Source: Gloeophyllum trabeum ATCC 11539
Lineage: Eukaryota > Basidiomycota > Agaricomycetes > Gloeophyllales > Gloeophyllaceae
NCBI RefSeq assembly: GCF_000344685.1
Contig: NW_006920416.1
Location: 1,775,299-1,828,961, forward strand
Direction: 5' to 3'
DNA: 53,663 bases
The position numbers and the translations under genes are program-made. Below, in pieces: positions 41,454-51,120 of the stretch. Under the pieces are notes generated by a model. That model did not search any database. It was given only the letters and a program-made list of their open reading frames with translations, and was not told the origin of the DNA. Positions within the stretch are counted from its first letter, which is position 1. Each line of letters begins with the position of its first letter.

Positions 41454-41768
41454 CTACGCCACGAAGTGGGATTCGGATATGAAATTTGATGGAAACAGAT
41501 TACAATTGCGTGTCGTTCGTATGTATGGCAGTGCGTTACTCAGTGAATAGCTCAACACTGCCTTTAGATTCCGGGACGGAAAGATTCGCGCAACCCTTCT
41601 TTCGAATGGGACAGGGATCTTCTGTCCCAGGCGCTTACAGGGGATTCCACCAACATTCTCGGTAGGGTCAACACCTACCCAGAGAGTTTTACCTAGTACC
41701 TGGCGAGCTCGAATCACCTTAAACCTCCGCCACGCAGAACTATCCGGATATCGACTCAATGGATACAA
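41454..41768 (-). repeat. Diverged tandem copy of the 3' end of the truncated C-type gene
   Basis: Minus-strand VGVDPTENVGGIPCKRLGQK and PFERRVARIFPSRNLKAVLS parallel PAGVDPTMLMDSLARPWERE and TLERKFAAMFPSWNLQY of the adjacent gene. The homology continues past the gene's stop (TTGAGCTATTC in both). A direct duplication of about 250 bp therefore covers the end of the gene and its flank. Confidence 0.7.
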
Positions 41769-41832
41769 ATTACATTGGTATCTGTTGGATGCTCGTTATA
41801 TAAGTATGACAGTGGTCTACTGTGCGAATAGC

Positions 41833-42852
41833 TCAATACTGCAGATTCCAGGACGGAAACATTGCCGCAAACTTCCTTTCAAGGGTGACGGAGGATTCTC
41901 TTTCCCAGGGTCTCGCAAGGGAATCCATGAGCATAGTAGGATCAACACCTGCGGGGAGAGCAGGAATGTGTTCCTCTGATGCAGAATCGTTGGGAACCCA
42001 GCCGTGTCCGATAACGCTCCCCGCCTCCGATTGGCATCTCGCCCAGTCCAGGACGTCCCGCGAGCCACGCCAGAACATACCTAGCTTTAGCAGGCGTCTC
42101 CTGAGTTGCGCGATGGACTTATTGTCCCCGCTCAGGACGCGGGATGAGCCGAGGACGTGTGCGACGAGGCACATGGGCTCGAGTTCGTCCTCGCCCGGCA
42201 GGACGATGTCCTTCGCCTCTTCGCACCACTCAACCCGCGTGTACGTTTCGTCGAGCATCCTCATGGCGAGATCCGCGGCGCGCAGGCTCGCTACCTCCCC
42301 GTAGACCCCCCGGAGGGCGTCCCAACCAGGGACCCAGTCGGACGCGGAGACAGGTTTGTCATCCTCCTTCTCCCATATCTCAATGGCCCTCCCTAACTCC
42401 TCCATTGTATGCTGATCGCCGTATAAGGACTTCCAGATTCCCGACATCCGCGCCTTGATGCTCGCGGCGCCGTATGTGTAGGTCATCTTACGAAGCTGTA
42501 CGTGCGTCTCTGCCGCGTTCGCAGGTGCATAGGCGCGCAGCAGGGCAAAGATCTCCTCGGCGTGCTTCTCTTGGGACGGGGAAGGCCCGTTGCTGGCGCA
42601 AAGGAGTAACCGCGACATTGACGCGTCATCGAAGGCGGCGGCCACCGCGCCTCCTGAGTCGCCGGTGATCAGCAATGTAAACCCGTCCAACAACTTCATG
42701 ATGCGGTCGACGCTGGTTGAACGTTCAGTGCGACGGTTGTGCGGATCGTCTTTTCGCTTGATGCGACTGGATGCTGTCCCGCCATCTACGCTGCTGTACA
42801 GCTCGACCATCTTCAACAAGAGAGATAGTGTGTCTCTCTTTGCTTGTACCAT
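41833..42852 (-). pseudogene. C-type deaminase-fold gene truncated before the active site
   Basis: An open frame of 339 residues begins MVQAKRDTLSLLLKMVELYS. An upstream phase-1 exon, as in the sister genes, may have been lost or may use GTGAGT near 42893, so the start is uncertain. It follows the C-type N-terminal region closely: LLDGFTLLITGDSGGAVAAA, YGAASIKARMSGIWKSLYGD, CLVAHVLGSSRVLSGDNKSI and GSVIGHGWVPND. It then stops at SWNLQY, about where relatives approach His-Cys-Glu. The catalytic region is absent downstream; instead the gene end is tandemly duplicated. It could still encode the N-terminal domain alone, because the frame is otherwise clean. Confidence 0.68.
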
Positions 42853-43950
42853 GAGCGGCGCCGGTGAAGGTTTCTCTAGTGCGGGATAGACTCACCCGAT
42901 TGAGAAATCGGACAAGGTAAACCAGTTGTTGATATTTCAGGGTATGTGCCACAGGAAGATAGATAGTGGACGCCAACGTCGCTTTTTATGTCCTCCGGCA
43001 GTCATCTTTTTCGACGTCCTTGTAACAATCTGCGTGCTTGTAAAATCCGAGCACTCCGAGCAAAACATCTCAAAGTATCAGGAGATGAAACATACCCTTC
43101 CTGAAACCCGTGATGCTCGCCGTCGATCCCGGCACAGTCGAGTTTTGAGCTCATCAAGGCAACTTGAAGGCTGCCAGTAATAGTGGACGAATATGACCGT
43201 CACCAATCGGACGGCTACTACAGATCAGACAGTGAGACGATGTGCTTGTCTGAGTCTCCGAGCCCGGGCCTTCCGTTAATAGATTAACCGTGATCCATCC
43301 ATTTCTGTAACTTAATGAACCACAAATGAGTAATGTAGCCATACACTGACTGGCAATGTACAAGAAATCATTGTCAGTCTATTTTTTGACAGGCTCACAG
43401 GTTCTCAATGTACAGGCTTGTTACCGCTTGTATGGGATGCATTTGTATCCTTTCACTTTTGTATCTTTTGTCACAGTGTTCATAGAATAATGAATCAAAA
43501 AATGGAATATATTTTTGATATTATATTCTAAATATAGGAAAATAATGAATGGACCCTACACAGCTCCGACAGGGCTCACCTACCAGCTCACCTCACCTCG
43601 TACTGCATGCTTCATGTGAGTGTCTGGTGATACATTACATGAGACATCGAAGAGAAGGACGAGGAGTAACCAATAACCGAATGTATCAATGTATCTGCTA
43701 TGCTTCAGCAATGTTTCTCAACCCCGAGCCCTTTGTCCCAGAGCTGCACCGGGATGCCAGCTGAGCTTGAATATGACAGCCCCGGCATCCCGGCATCGAG
43801 ACCCAGATCGGGATTTGATCTGAGCAGTTGCCAATAATGGCTGGCTGGGTATACCTGGCACTGCAGGCACCAGAAAAATGCGGAACAATATCGAAAAATC
43901 GGAATATATTTGTGGGGCCCAGTGCGACTACATTACAGCTATAAATAAGG
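42853..43950. other. AT-rich intergenic region
   Basis: Strongly AT-rich near 43480-43545 (ATATTTTTGATATTATATTC). Nothing coding was recognised. The right part may be the decayed upstream portion of the recombinase relic. Confidence 0.4.
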
Positions 43951-44502
43951 GTGGGAATGTGCACAGCGCGCCACAGATCAGCAGCTCGCAGCACAGGCCT
44001 TGATCCCTTGCAAGGCCACGGCATACGGATCGGTGCCACATTCGAATACCTCCTCCGCGGAGTGCCCTTTGACGTCATGAAGGTGAAGGGATGCTGGGCA
44101 AGTGAGGCATTTGTGCTGTACCTGCGGAAGCACACCCAAATCATGGCACCTTACATGCTCGCTGTCACGGATGTGCATGAAAGCTTCATATATGCTACAT
44201 GTCGCCAGTTAGATGACCATGAGTTCCTCTCCGCCTCCTACAACTCGGGTGTTCCACATTCGCGCGACACATCGCCGTTTCGGACTCCTAGCATCTGGGA
44301 TTCGTTGCTCATTTGCGTCCTCCCCCGCTTTGTAGGCGAACGGTTTTGGGCCAGGAAGCTCGAGCACGGCTTTTGCCCACCAATTACCTACAGACACATC
44401 TATCTAAGGAGCGAGTACAAAGATAAGAGCCTCGCCGAGCAGATTCTAAGAAATGCAGAAGATGACCTCTTAAGGTTAGGGCTCCTCAGAGACCCGACAT
44501 GA
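43951..44502 (+). pseudogene. C-terminal fragment of a tyrosine recombinase (Crypton-like)
   Basis: The frame holds LQGHGIRIGATFEYLLRGVP then FDVMKVKGCWASEAFVLYLR and KHTQIMAPYM. The GHGIRIG segment matches the His-x-x-Arg box of tyrosine recombinases, and the Tyr of LYLRKH or APY would be the nucleophile region. This resembles the recombinase-like ORFs common in agaricomycete genomes. The N-terminal two-thirds is not found upstream. The following residues (PRFVGERFWARKLEHGF and onward) are unrecognised and may be downstream genomic sequence read in frame. Confidence 0.6.
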
Positions 44503-45085
44503 TGAGCGTGAACCACGCTGACGAACTATTGAAATAATCCTACACAGCCCGGCAGTATTTGTACAAATGTTGGGTCAAAATCCGGAATCAAACGTTTGCG
44601 CTGAGATTGCCAAACAGGAGCAAGAAATCGCCCTCGCGAATGAATCAGACCGAATATTTGCGTGAGTTTCTTGCCGCGGGATAGCGCAAATGTCGCACAA
44701 ATAGAGTCACATGATCTGCATGGGACTGATAACATCAATCACACCATCCCATACCATATGCCGCACACTCTCGGCCTATATAACTCCTGCATCATCAGTA
44801 TGTTCAGAAACTGGAAGAGTATCACACATGCAAATCGAGCATCAGCGAAGCATCACTATAGATATGGTATGCGTACCATGTCGAGTAGAGACAATAGCTA
44901 CAAGAGGCTGAGCGGAACTGAGGCAAGGACAGGCAGATGGTGGTGTTTGAAGGGAAAGAGAGGATGAGAGAGAAATTTGTTGAAGTCCAACTCCAACTGC
45001 TACAAGCGGAGATTGAACTCCGGCACATCGGCATGACGAAGCAGCGATGCGACATGTCACGAGACCAGCAGCACGTCCCCGTGCC
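44503..45085. other. Intergenic, no gene seen
   Basis: Only short overlapping frames. It abuts the left arm of the long inverted repeat. Confidence 0.4.
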
Positions 45086-45626
45086 GATTACAAGTCCTGA
45101 GTTTACGAAGGATGAGTCCTTACCTGCAAAATTGGGTGCGTGCCGAACATTGTACCCCGTGGGCATCGCAATGCTGAGAATGCGTGCGACTTTCTGGTTG
45201 TAGTCTTGACTACACTGTTTAATGTCCGCTTTAAAGTCCGCTTGTATTGGAGACTACAAAATCGGATTTGTAGTCTCTGCTTTCAATCAGACTGTGTTTT
45301 CGTCTTGAGTTGTTCATGTATTTCCGTAGTTTCTTCTATGAAGAGGTTTTTTTGGGTTATCTGTGGAATATTTTGAGCATTTTATCGTACCTCCGTCTTT
45401 TACTGCATGCTCGTTGTCGTCTGTGGCATGTTGTTACCGTGGGAATTGACTTCTGTGGCTGTTTGTAGTCGGTGGCTGAGGTGCCACACCAGTTGGGATC
45501 TCTGGCTTCTCATTGGCTCCTGCCTACTATGACATAGCTTGACTACAGAAAGCTCATTTCTGTAGTTGAGTGATGTCATAGTTGCCCACTCGCTCATTAG
45601 TCTAGTACTTGCAGCAGTTGAAGCAT
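45086..45626 (+). repeat. Left arm of a 541-bp inverted repeat
   Basis: It starts GATTACAAGTCCTGAG and ends GTTGAAGCAT. It is the reverse complement of 46068-46608 with equal arm length and only a few mismatches (for example CACACCAGTT against CACGCCAGTT). An internal small hairpin, GACTACAAA/TTTGTAGTC, lies near 45250-45276. The arms carry no recognisable gene. Confidence 0.92.
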
Positions 45627-46067
45627 TTCAACTTGGTGGGCTGTGCTTCCTTTTATTGCTGTTTTCAGAAAACTTGGCATGTGACCAGTGCGCGCGATTT
45701 CATGCTCTCGGATGTGTCTCCGCGTTTTCGAATTTTATCTCGCCTGTGGCTGCCTCGTTTGATGTGATTCAAGTTGTGCCTGGCAGCTAAAATTCCAGGG
45801 CAGGGCCTGGCATATGTTTTTTGTGGATGAGTCTCTTGCTTCTCTCTGTATGAGCTATGTACTGATTTCTGGGGATGCTGTAGAGTTGTGAATTTTCATG
45901 GAAGCTGGAATGGGCTGCTGGGCTGAGGGAGGATTGGGATGGGCAGTCTGGATACTTGGATAGGGTATGGGATGGTTTTGGTAGTAGGAGGAGGTCTGGG
46001 TGCTGGATGGTGTTGTATTCTTTGTTGGATGATGTAATGGTCTGTTCTCTGAATCTTGTACTCTGTC
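45627..46067. other. 441-bp spacer of the inverted repeat
   Basis: Unique sequence between the arms, with G/T-rich low-complexity stretches (45900-46030). No gene. Confidence 0.6.
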
Positions 46068-46608
46068 ATGCTTCAACTGCTGCAAGTACTAGACTAATGA
46101 GCGAGTGGGCAACTATGACATCACTCAACTACAGAAATGAGCTTTCTGTAGTCAAGCTATGTCATAGTAGGCAGGAGCCAATGAGAAGCCAGAGATCCCA
46201 ACTGGCGTGGCACCTCAGCCACCGACTACAAACAGCCACAGAAGTCAATTCCCACGGTAACAACATGCCACAGACGACAACGAGCATGCAGTAAAAGACG
46301 GAGGTACGATAAAATGCTCAAAATATTCCACAGATAACCCAAAAAAACCTCTTCATAGAAGAAACTACGGAAATACATGAACAACTCAAGACGAAAACAC
46401 AGTCTGATTGAAAGCAGAGACTACAAATCCGATTTTGTAGTCTCCAATACAAGCGGACTTTAAAGCGGACATTAAACAGTGTAGTCAAGACTACAACCAG
46501 AAAGTCGCACGCATTCTCAGCATTGCGATGCCCACGGGGTACAATGTTCAGCACGCACCCAATTTTGCAGGTAAGGACTCATCCTTCGTAAACTCAGGAC
46601 TCGTAATC
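46068..46608 (-). repeat. Right arm of the 541-bp inverted repeat
   Basis: Reverse complement of 45086-45626, ending CTCAGGACTCGTAATC. No target-site duplication is seen outside the arms (GTGCC left, TGAGT right), so it is not a simple transposon with long terminal inverted repeats. Confidence 0.92.
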
Positions 46609-46681
46609 TGAGTCTATGTGTGGGTGGCAGGGACTATGATACAATTTGGTAGGATGTTACCTGGAGTCTGCAGGCATTATT

Positions 46682-47136
46682 AGTGTTGGGTGCAGGTTGC
46701 ACTGTGGGTGGTCAGAGCGACACTGCACCTGCACCCACATACTCCATACCCTCGGCAGGTGCGGGTCTAAAACCTGCCGTCGAGACCGCGGCTCATTGGC
46801 TGATGCCCAAGGCCACCTGGGAGCACTACATAGGCATCGAGAATGGCTTACCAGGTGAGCCGGGCCAGGTCCTCATCCATTGCACATAAGTTGCTCGCAA
46901 GGCTGGTAGTGGTCTTAATATGCTCCCTAAATGACTGGTCAGTTAATTTCTAAGTCTAAAGTTGATCATTTCAGGTAAAAAAATGGGACCCCTCAACGAG
47001 AACCGCGGACCCATATAGCTGGTGTTGCGGGTTGCGATATGGCATGGTGTGGACAATCCACACACCATACCCGCACCCGAGCGACTCTCGGGTTGAATAC
47101 TGCGGTGGCACCTGCCACCTGCACCCAACCTTCAGT
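46682..47136. mobile_element. Probable small TIR element (hAT-like?)
   Basis: TTGGGTGCAGGTTGCA near the left end pairs with TTGGGTGCAGGTGGCA read inward from the right end. The outer ends are AGTG and CAGT. Direct repeats ATTATT flank it (46676-46681 and 47137-47142). Six bases is short for hAT, so the class is uncertain. It has no coding capacity. Confidence 0.5.
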
Positions 47137-47691
47137 ATTATTGACTATCTCTTCCACTGGGGACAAAAGACCTGTGTCACAGAGCTGCCAATCTTTGATT
47201 GGTAGCAGAGGAACACTTTGATCTATGTTATTTGTGTCTAGTAGTGGAGCTGCTACTGTCCCTTGGGCTGGGTACAAATACAATTTCGTAGTCTTTTTGT
47301 AGCCACCAATACAGACCAACTTTTAATCTGTCAGAGGGAGGGACTTTTATGGTACAATGATGGCAGAGCCACAGGGGGACAACTTGAAAGTATGAATGAA
47401 GGGGACATTGCAGATACAGATCTAAGGGATTTCAATATGTGCATAAGAAAGAGTACTGTATACATCAATTGGAACATTTATACACCCAATGCTAACACTT
47501 ATCAGACACCACTCAGGACTCGTGTCCTGCCATGCATAGCAATGGCCCTCTACTGACAAGTAAGTCTAAGTCAGAATATTGCGCAAAGGAATCCACGACG
47601 CAAATTCTTTGCAACCTGTATTGCAACCGTTGCACAAATGGCACATGTGCAAAATCAGCGCAACTGTTACACAAAAGTACTGATAATTATA
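47137..47691. other. Intergenic, no gene seen
   Basis: Short frames only; nothing recognised. Confidence 0.4.
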
Positions 47692-47699
47692 CTACCGAC

Positions 47700-48012
47700 T
47701 AGTGATGCCACGGTCCGGCTCGGTCCGGTTATTTGCCCAAATTTCCAGACCTGGGACCGGACCCAAGGTCCAGTTCGGGTGAATGTCCGGACCGTGAACC
47801 TCAAAGAACCCAAAATGGTGTTCGGTTTGGTCAGGTTCCGGTTCGAACCCTTCAAATTACCATATTTAGGTACGGTTCGGGCATTGTGGCTCTACCTGGA
47901 CCTCATTTCAGGTTCGGTCCACCCCAAAGCCGGACTGCAGACCAGAACCTGGGTCCGGTCCGAGGTTCGAACCGGTTCTCCGAGGTTCGGGAACCGGACT
48001 GCGGCATCACTA
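47700..48012. mobile_element. Non-autonomous hAT element (MITE), 313 bp
   Basis: The ends are TAGTGATGCC and GGCATCACTA (inverted repeats, continuing imperfectly through GTCCGG). Perfect 8-bp target-site duplications CTACCGAC lie at 47692-47699 and 48013-48020. The interior is rich in GGTTCGG/CCGAACC words. No transposase. The 253-codon frame crossing it is spurious. Confidence 0.92.
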
Positions 48013-48020
48013 CTACCGAC

Positions 48021-48568
48021 ATTTGCACGAACGCCCCTTGGATTTTTTCACCAGATTCTGGGCAGGCCGTGTAGCAAATGGAAGACGAGCGTGTTTGCCC
48101 CGAGCGGTCGGTTGCCCGAACAGCAGTCGCGTACCGTACAACGAGTAGATACAGCGACTATATACGAGTTCCGCATAAACTTTCACCCGCTACGGCCGCC
48201 TATGGCGGCCCCATCCTATCGCGCGCGAGCTCGCAAGCTCGACCGACAACCCCGAAATTCCAACACCAACGCCGCCGGACAAGCTCGCAGCAGACTTGAG
48301 CGAGACGGCTATTTTCGTCTGAGAGGTAGGCACGGTCGCGTCGTGCCGGGATCCCGGGGTCATGCCAAGCGGGCATTGACCCTCAATTTAGGGCGCTAAA
48401 CTGGTGACTTGAATGTTCGCGATTAAAGTGACTTATGTCCTGGAATTACATGCGATACACTTGGCGGAGCAGTTTATACCGCGTCTCATCATTACTATTG
48501 ATACATGCTCTCCAACAGGGTTCTACCATGGAGTTCCCAGCACTCCCCAGCGCACCTGAACCGTTTCC
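48021..48568. other. Intergenic, no gene seen
   Basis: The plus frame over 48078-48299 is Arg-rich and has no known domain. It lies 3' of the C-type gene. Confidence 0.4.
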
Positions 48569-50118
48569 CTAGGGGGCAATCGAGAACGCGATGTCGGTCT
48601 TCGGCGATCCGCTGGGCAAGCTTGCGTCATCATCTGATTGCATTGCCGGAAGGTCTTGTGTAATTTTCCCTCTGACCAGATAGTTGAATGCTTCGTCTTC
48701 AACCAACTTCAACAACGCCTCGTCGACTTCATCGAAGATAGGATTGGCGACAACAGTTCCAGGGAACTGCCATTGCATGTAGTATTTCATGTGGCTTCCG
48801 AGGGTCGACCATCGGGTGCGTCGTATCTGATTGAAAAGGTCTATCCATTTCTGGCAGGTGAAGCAGCTTCGCTTGTTGCACGTTATAATTCTGGGCATCT
48901 TCTGCTTGTCGTGGTCAAGGTATGCCATGATGATAGCTACTTCACAGTGAAGTACTGGATGTACTAACTCGCCTGAATTCCAGCCGTGAAATATGGCCTT
49001 GAGTACTTTCCAGTCAATGTCGTTCAAGGGGACATTGGGACTCCTGGAATTCGCAAGGTATTCCACGACCACCTCTGGCCGAGTGCCTAACTTGAAAGCG
49101 CGCATACGCTTGTGTGATTGAGTACCCTCGGGAATCCAGCTGTATTGGATACTCTTCCGCTCTTCATGACACTGTATCGCCCAGTCCATAAGGCTCAGGA
49201 TACCATGCCAAAATCTTCCCAGCTTCATCAGACGCGACACAAGTTTCCGGATTGAGATATGCTGGCTTATCATAACTCGGGATACGCCAAGGATGTGAGC
49301 AAGAAGACAGGTGCGCTGAATCTCATCGTCGTCGGGCACGATGATATTATTGACCTCTTTCCATTTCCCAGCCTGCGTATACAGATCTCCAACCATCTGC
49401 CTGACGAGCTGTGATGGGAGAAGGTCCGATATGTTGATATTGCTGTATACCAGTCCTAGGTTTTGGTAACCAGGGACCACAGACTCGGAAACAGGTGTTT
49501 CGTCTTCCTTTTCCAAGTTTTCGATGGCCTGTTCTAATTCCTTCATAGTGTCTCTGTCGCCGTATAACGACTTCCAGATCTTCCACATTCGCACCTTGAT
49601 TGTCTGAGCGCAGAATGTATATATCATCTTGCGTAGCCGTACGCGGTTTTCCACCACATTTTCTCTCCTGGTGGCACGCAACAAGGTGAAGAATGCCTCT
49701 GTATGTTGCCGCTGTGCCGACGAAGGTACTCCATTGGCAGAGAGTCGTACCTGCGCTTGTGAGAAGTCCGTGAATACCGCGGACACAACCTCTCCTGGTC
49801 GTCCTGTGACCACGAATAATGTGATCTGGTCTAACACCTCTACTATAGCATTTTCGTCGTCGGAGCGCAGGCTTCGGTTACTGCGTGGGAGACCTCCGGG
49901 CGACTGGGTAGGTCTCGGATCCTGCCTGTCACCCTTACGCGGCGTATACGCCATATACCTGTCCAACATTCTCAGCGAAATGGAGAGTTTCTCCTGATTG
50001 CTACGCTCTAAGCAAAACATATGTTGGCCGATGACTCCCAAATAAGCATATGATTCCAGGGGGTGGCCTTACCTGCATATTCCCGCAACTCCTCTGGTGA
50101 AGCATTTGCTTGCTGCAT
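48569..50118 (-). CDS. C-type deaminase-fold protein with full canonical active site
   Basis: Exon 1, 50073-50118, encodes MQQANASPEELREYA plus one base. A 65-bp intron (50008-50072, CAG|GTAAGG to TGCTTAG) leads to exon 2, 48569-50007, for 494 residues. The splice corrects an open frame that starts inside the intron at 50041. The shared region has VLDQITLFVVTGRPGEVVSA and FCAQTIKVRMWKIWKSLYGD. The active site is LHCEVAIIM with H369-C370-E371 and TCNKRSC397-F-T-C400 QKWIDLFN, a complete zinc-deaminase set. The C-terminus (ITQDLPAMQSDDDASLPSGS) is nearly that of the 24527 gene, so both are under constraint over their full length. Substrate unknown; nucleic acid or nucleoside is the family expectation. 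Confidence 0.77.
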
Positions 50119-50264
50119 CGTGCGTGTCCACGTTTGCCACTTTATGCTCGAGGCTGAGGGAAATGGCTGATATTTCAATGGGCAGGATACACTGCGAGAC
50201 GAAGAAAACTGTTCTGCTCGACTGGAGCCTATCATTTATTATATGGTTCCTGCCCCGATTTGTT

Positions 50265-50433
50265 TTCTTTTGAGAACCTTGTACTGAAGAAATCTACGGA
50301 TCTAGGGAGCAGAACAAACACCCGCTTGTGGTGCATCTTTCGCGTGAGGTTCTTTTGAGAACCTTGTACTGAAGAAATCTACGGATCTAGGGAGCAGAAC
50401 AAACACCCGCTTGTGGTGCATCTTTCGCGTGAG
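50265..50433 (+). repeat. 85-bp tandem duplication
   Basis: The unit beginning TTCTTTTGAGAACCTTGTAC occurs twice head to tail with no differences that I could see. It lies in a gene-free region, and the identity suggests it is recent. Confidence 0.9.
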
Positions 50434-51038
50434 GGTTATCAATGGCCGAGGCGTTTCGGTGCTTGTCATGACGATTCGACTACTGGATTTGAGAAGGAGC
50501 GGCTCCGTGAGTACAATCGCCATCCACACCTCCTCATGCCTGGATCCGCAACAAGGTGTCCTTGAATAACAGTCATGAGACAGTTCACGGTTGTCAGTAG
50601 TTTAGATTAAGATCCTCGCATCCTGACGGTGCCAGAATTGCATGCCCTCGGTCACAGTTTTTTGCGCCATACATATACTAGCCCTACAATGAATGCAAGA
50701 GACGTGATGAGTGATATGCGATGATACGCGGAAGACAATCTCTAATAGTCACTCACTCCGCCCACGTCTGATAAAACGTTACAGCAATACCTTAGATCAC
50801 AGCCCGATGGATAAGGACAGTTCTCCTGTAACTGACCGTGTTTCCCGACGTATCATCGTGGTCGATCATCGACCAGCAACATTGAAAAGGAAGACTTTCC
50901 GACTTGGCCCGAAGTAGTCCCGACTCCACCGATGTGTTCCGTCTTGAAGCCCGAGCCCTTCGTCTAGCGTCCCTGAAGCCCGAGTCCGTCGTCTGGTTTC
51001 TCATTATGCCAGATCGAGGATAACGGCGTCCATCGCGG

Positions 51039-51045
51039 TATAAAA
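51039..51045 (+). promoter_or_regulatory. TATA box of the B-type gene
   Basis: TATAAAA lies 76 bp upstream of the ATG at 51121, a normal core-promoter position. Confidence 0.65.
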
Positions 51046-51120
51046 TTGGCTCACAGAGCATACTCATTCGCCTCATTGATATCCATCTCTCTTACACGAG
51101 TGACCCCTACTCTCACTACA

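Larger units (their letters stand above)
50119..51120. other. Intergenic between divergent C- and B-type genes
   Basis: It holds the promoters of both genes, an 85-bp tandem duplication (50265-50433) and a TATA box for the right-hand gene. No other gene. Confidence 0.5.

Noticed and set aside
45086..46608. CRISPR array or ordinary long-TIR transposon
   Set aside because: It has two long arms rather than short spaced repeats, no target-site duplication and no transposase; the organism is also a eukaryote.
47638..48399. 253-codon plus-strand frame
   Set aside because: It runs straight through the 313-bp hAT MITE and its target duplications and has no domain, so it is a chance frame.
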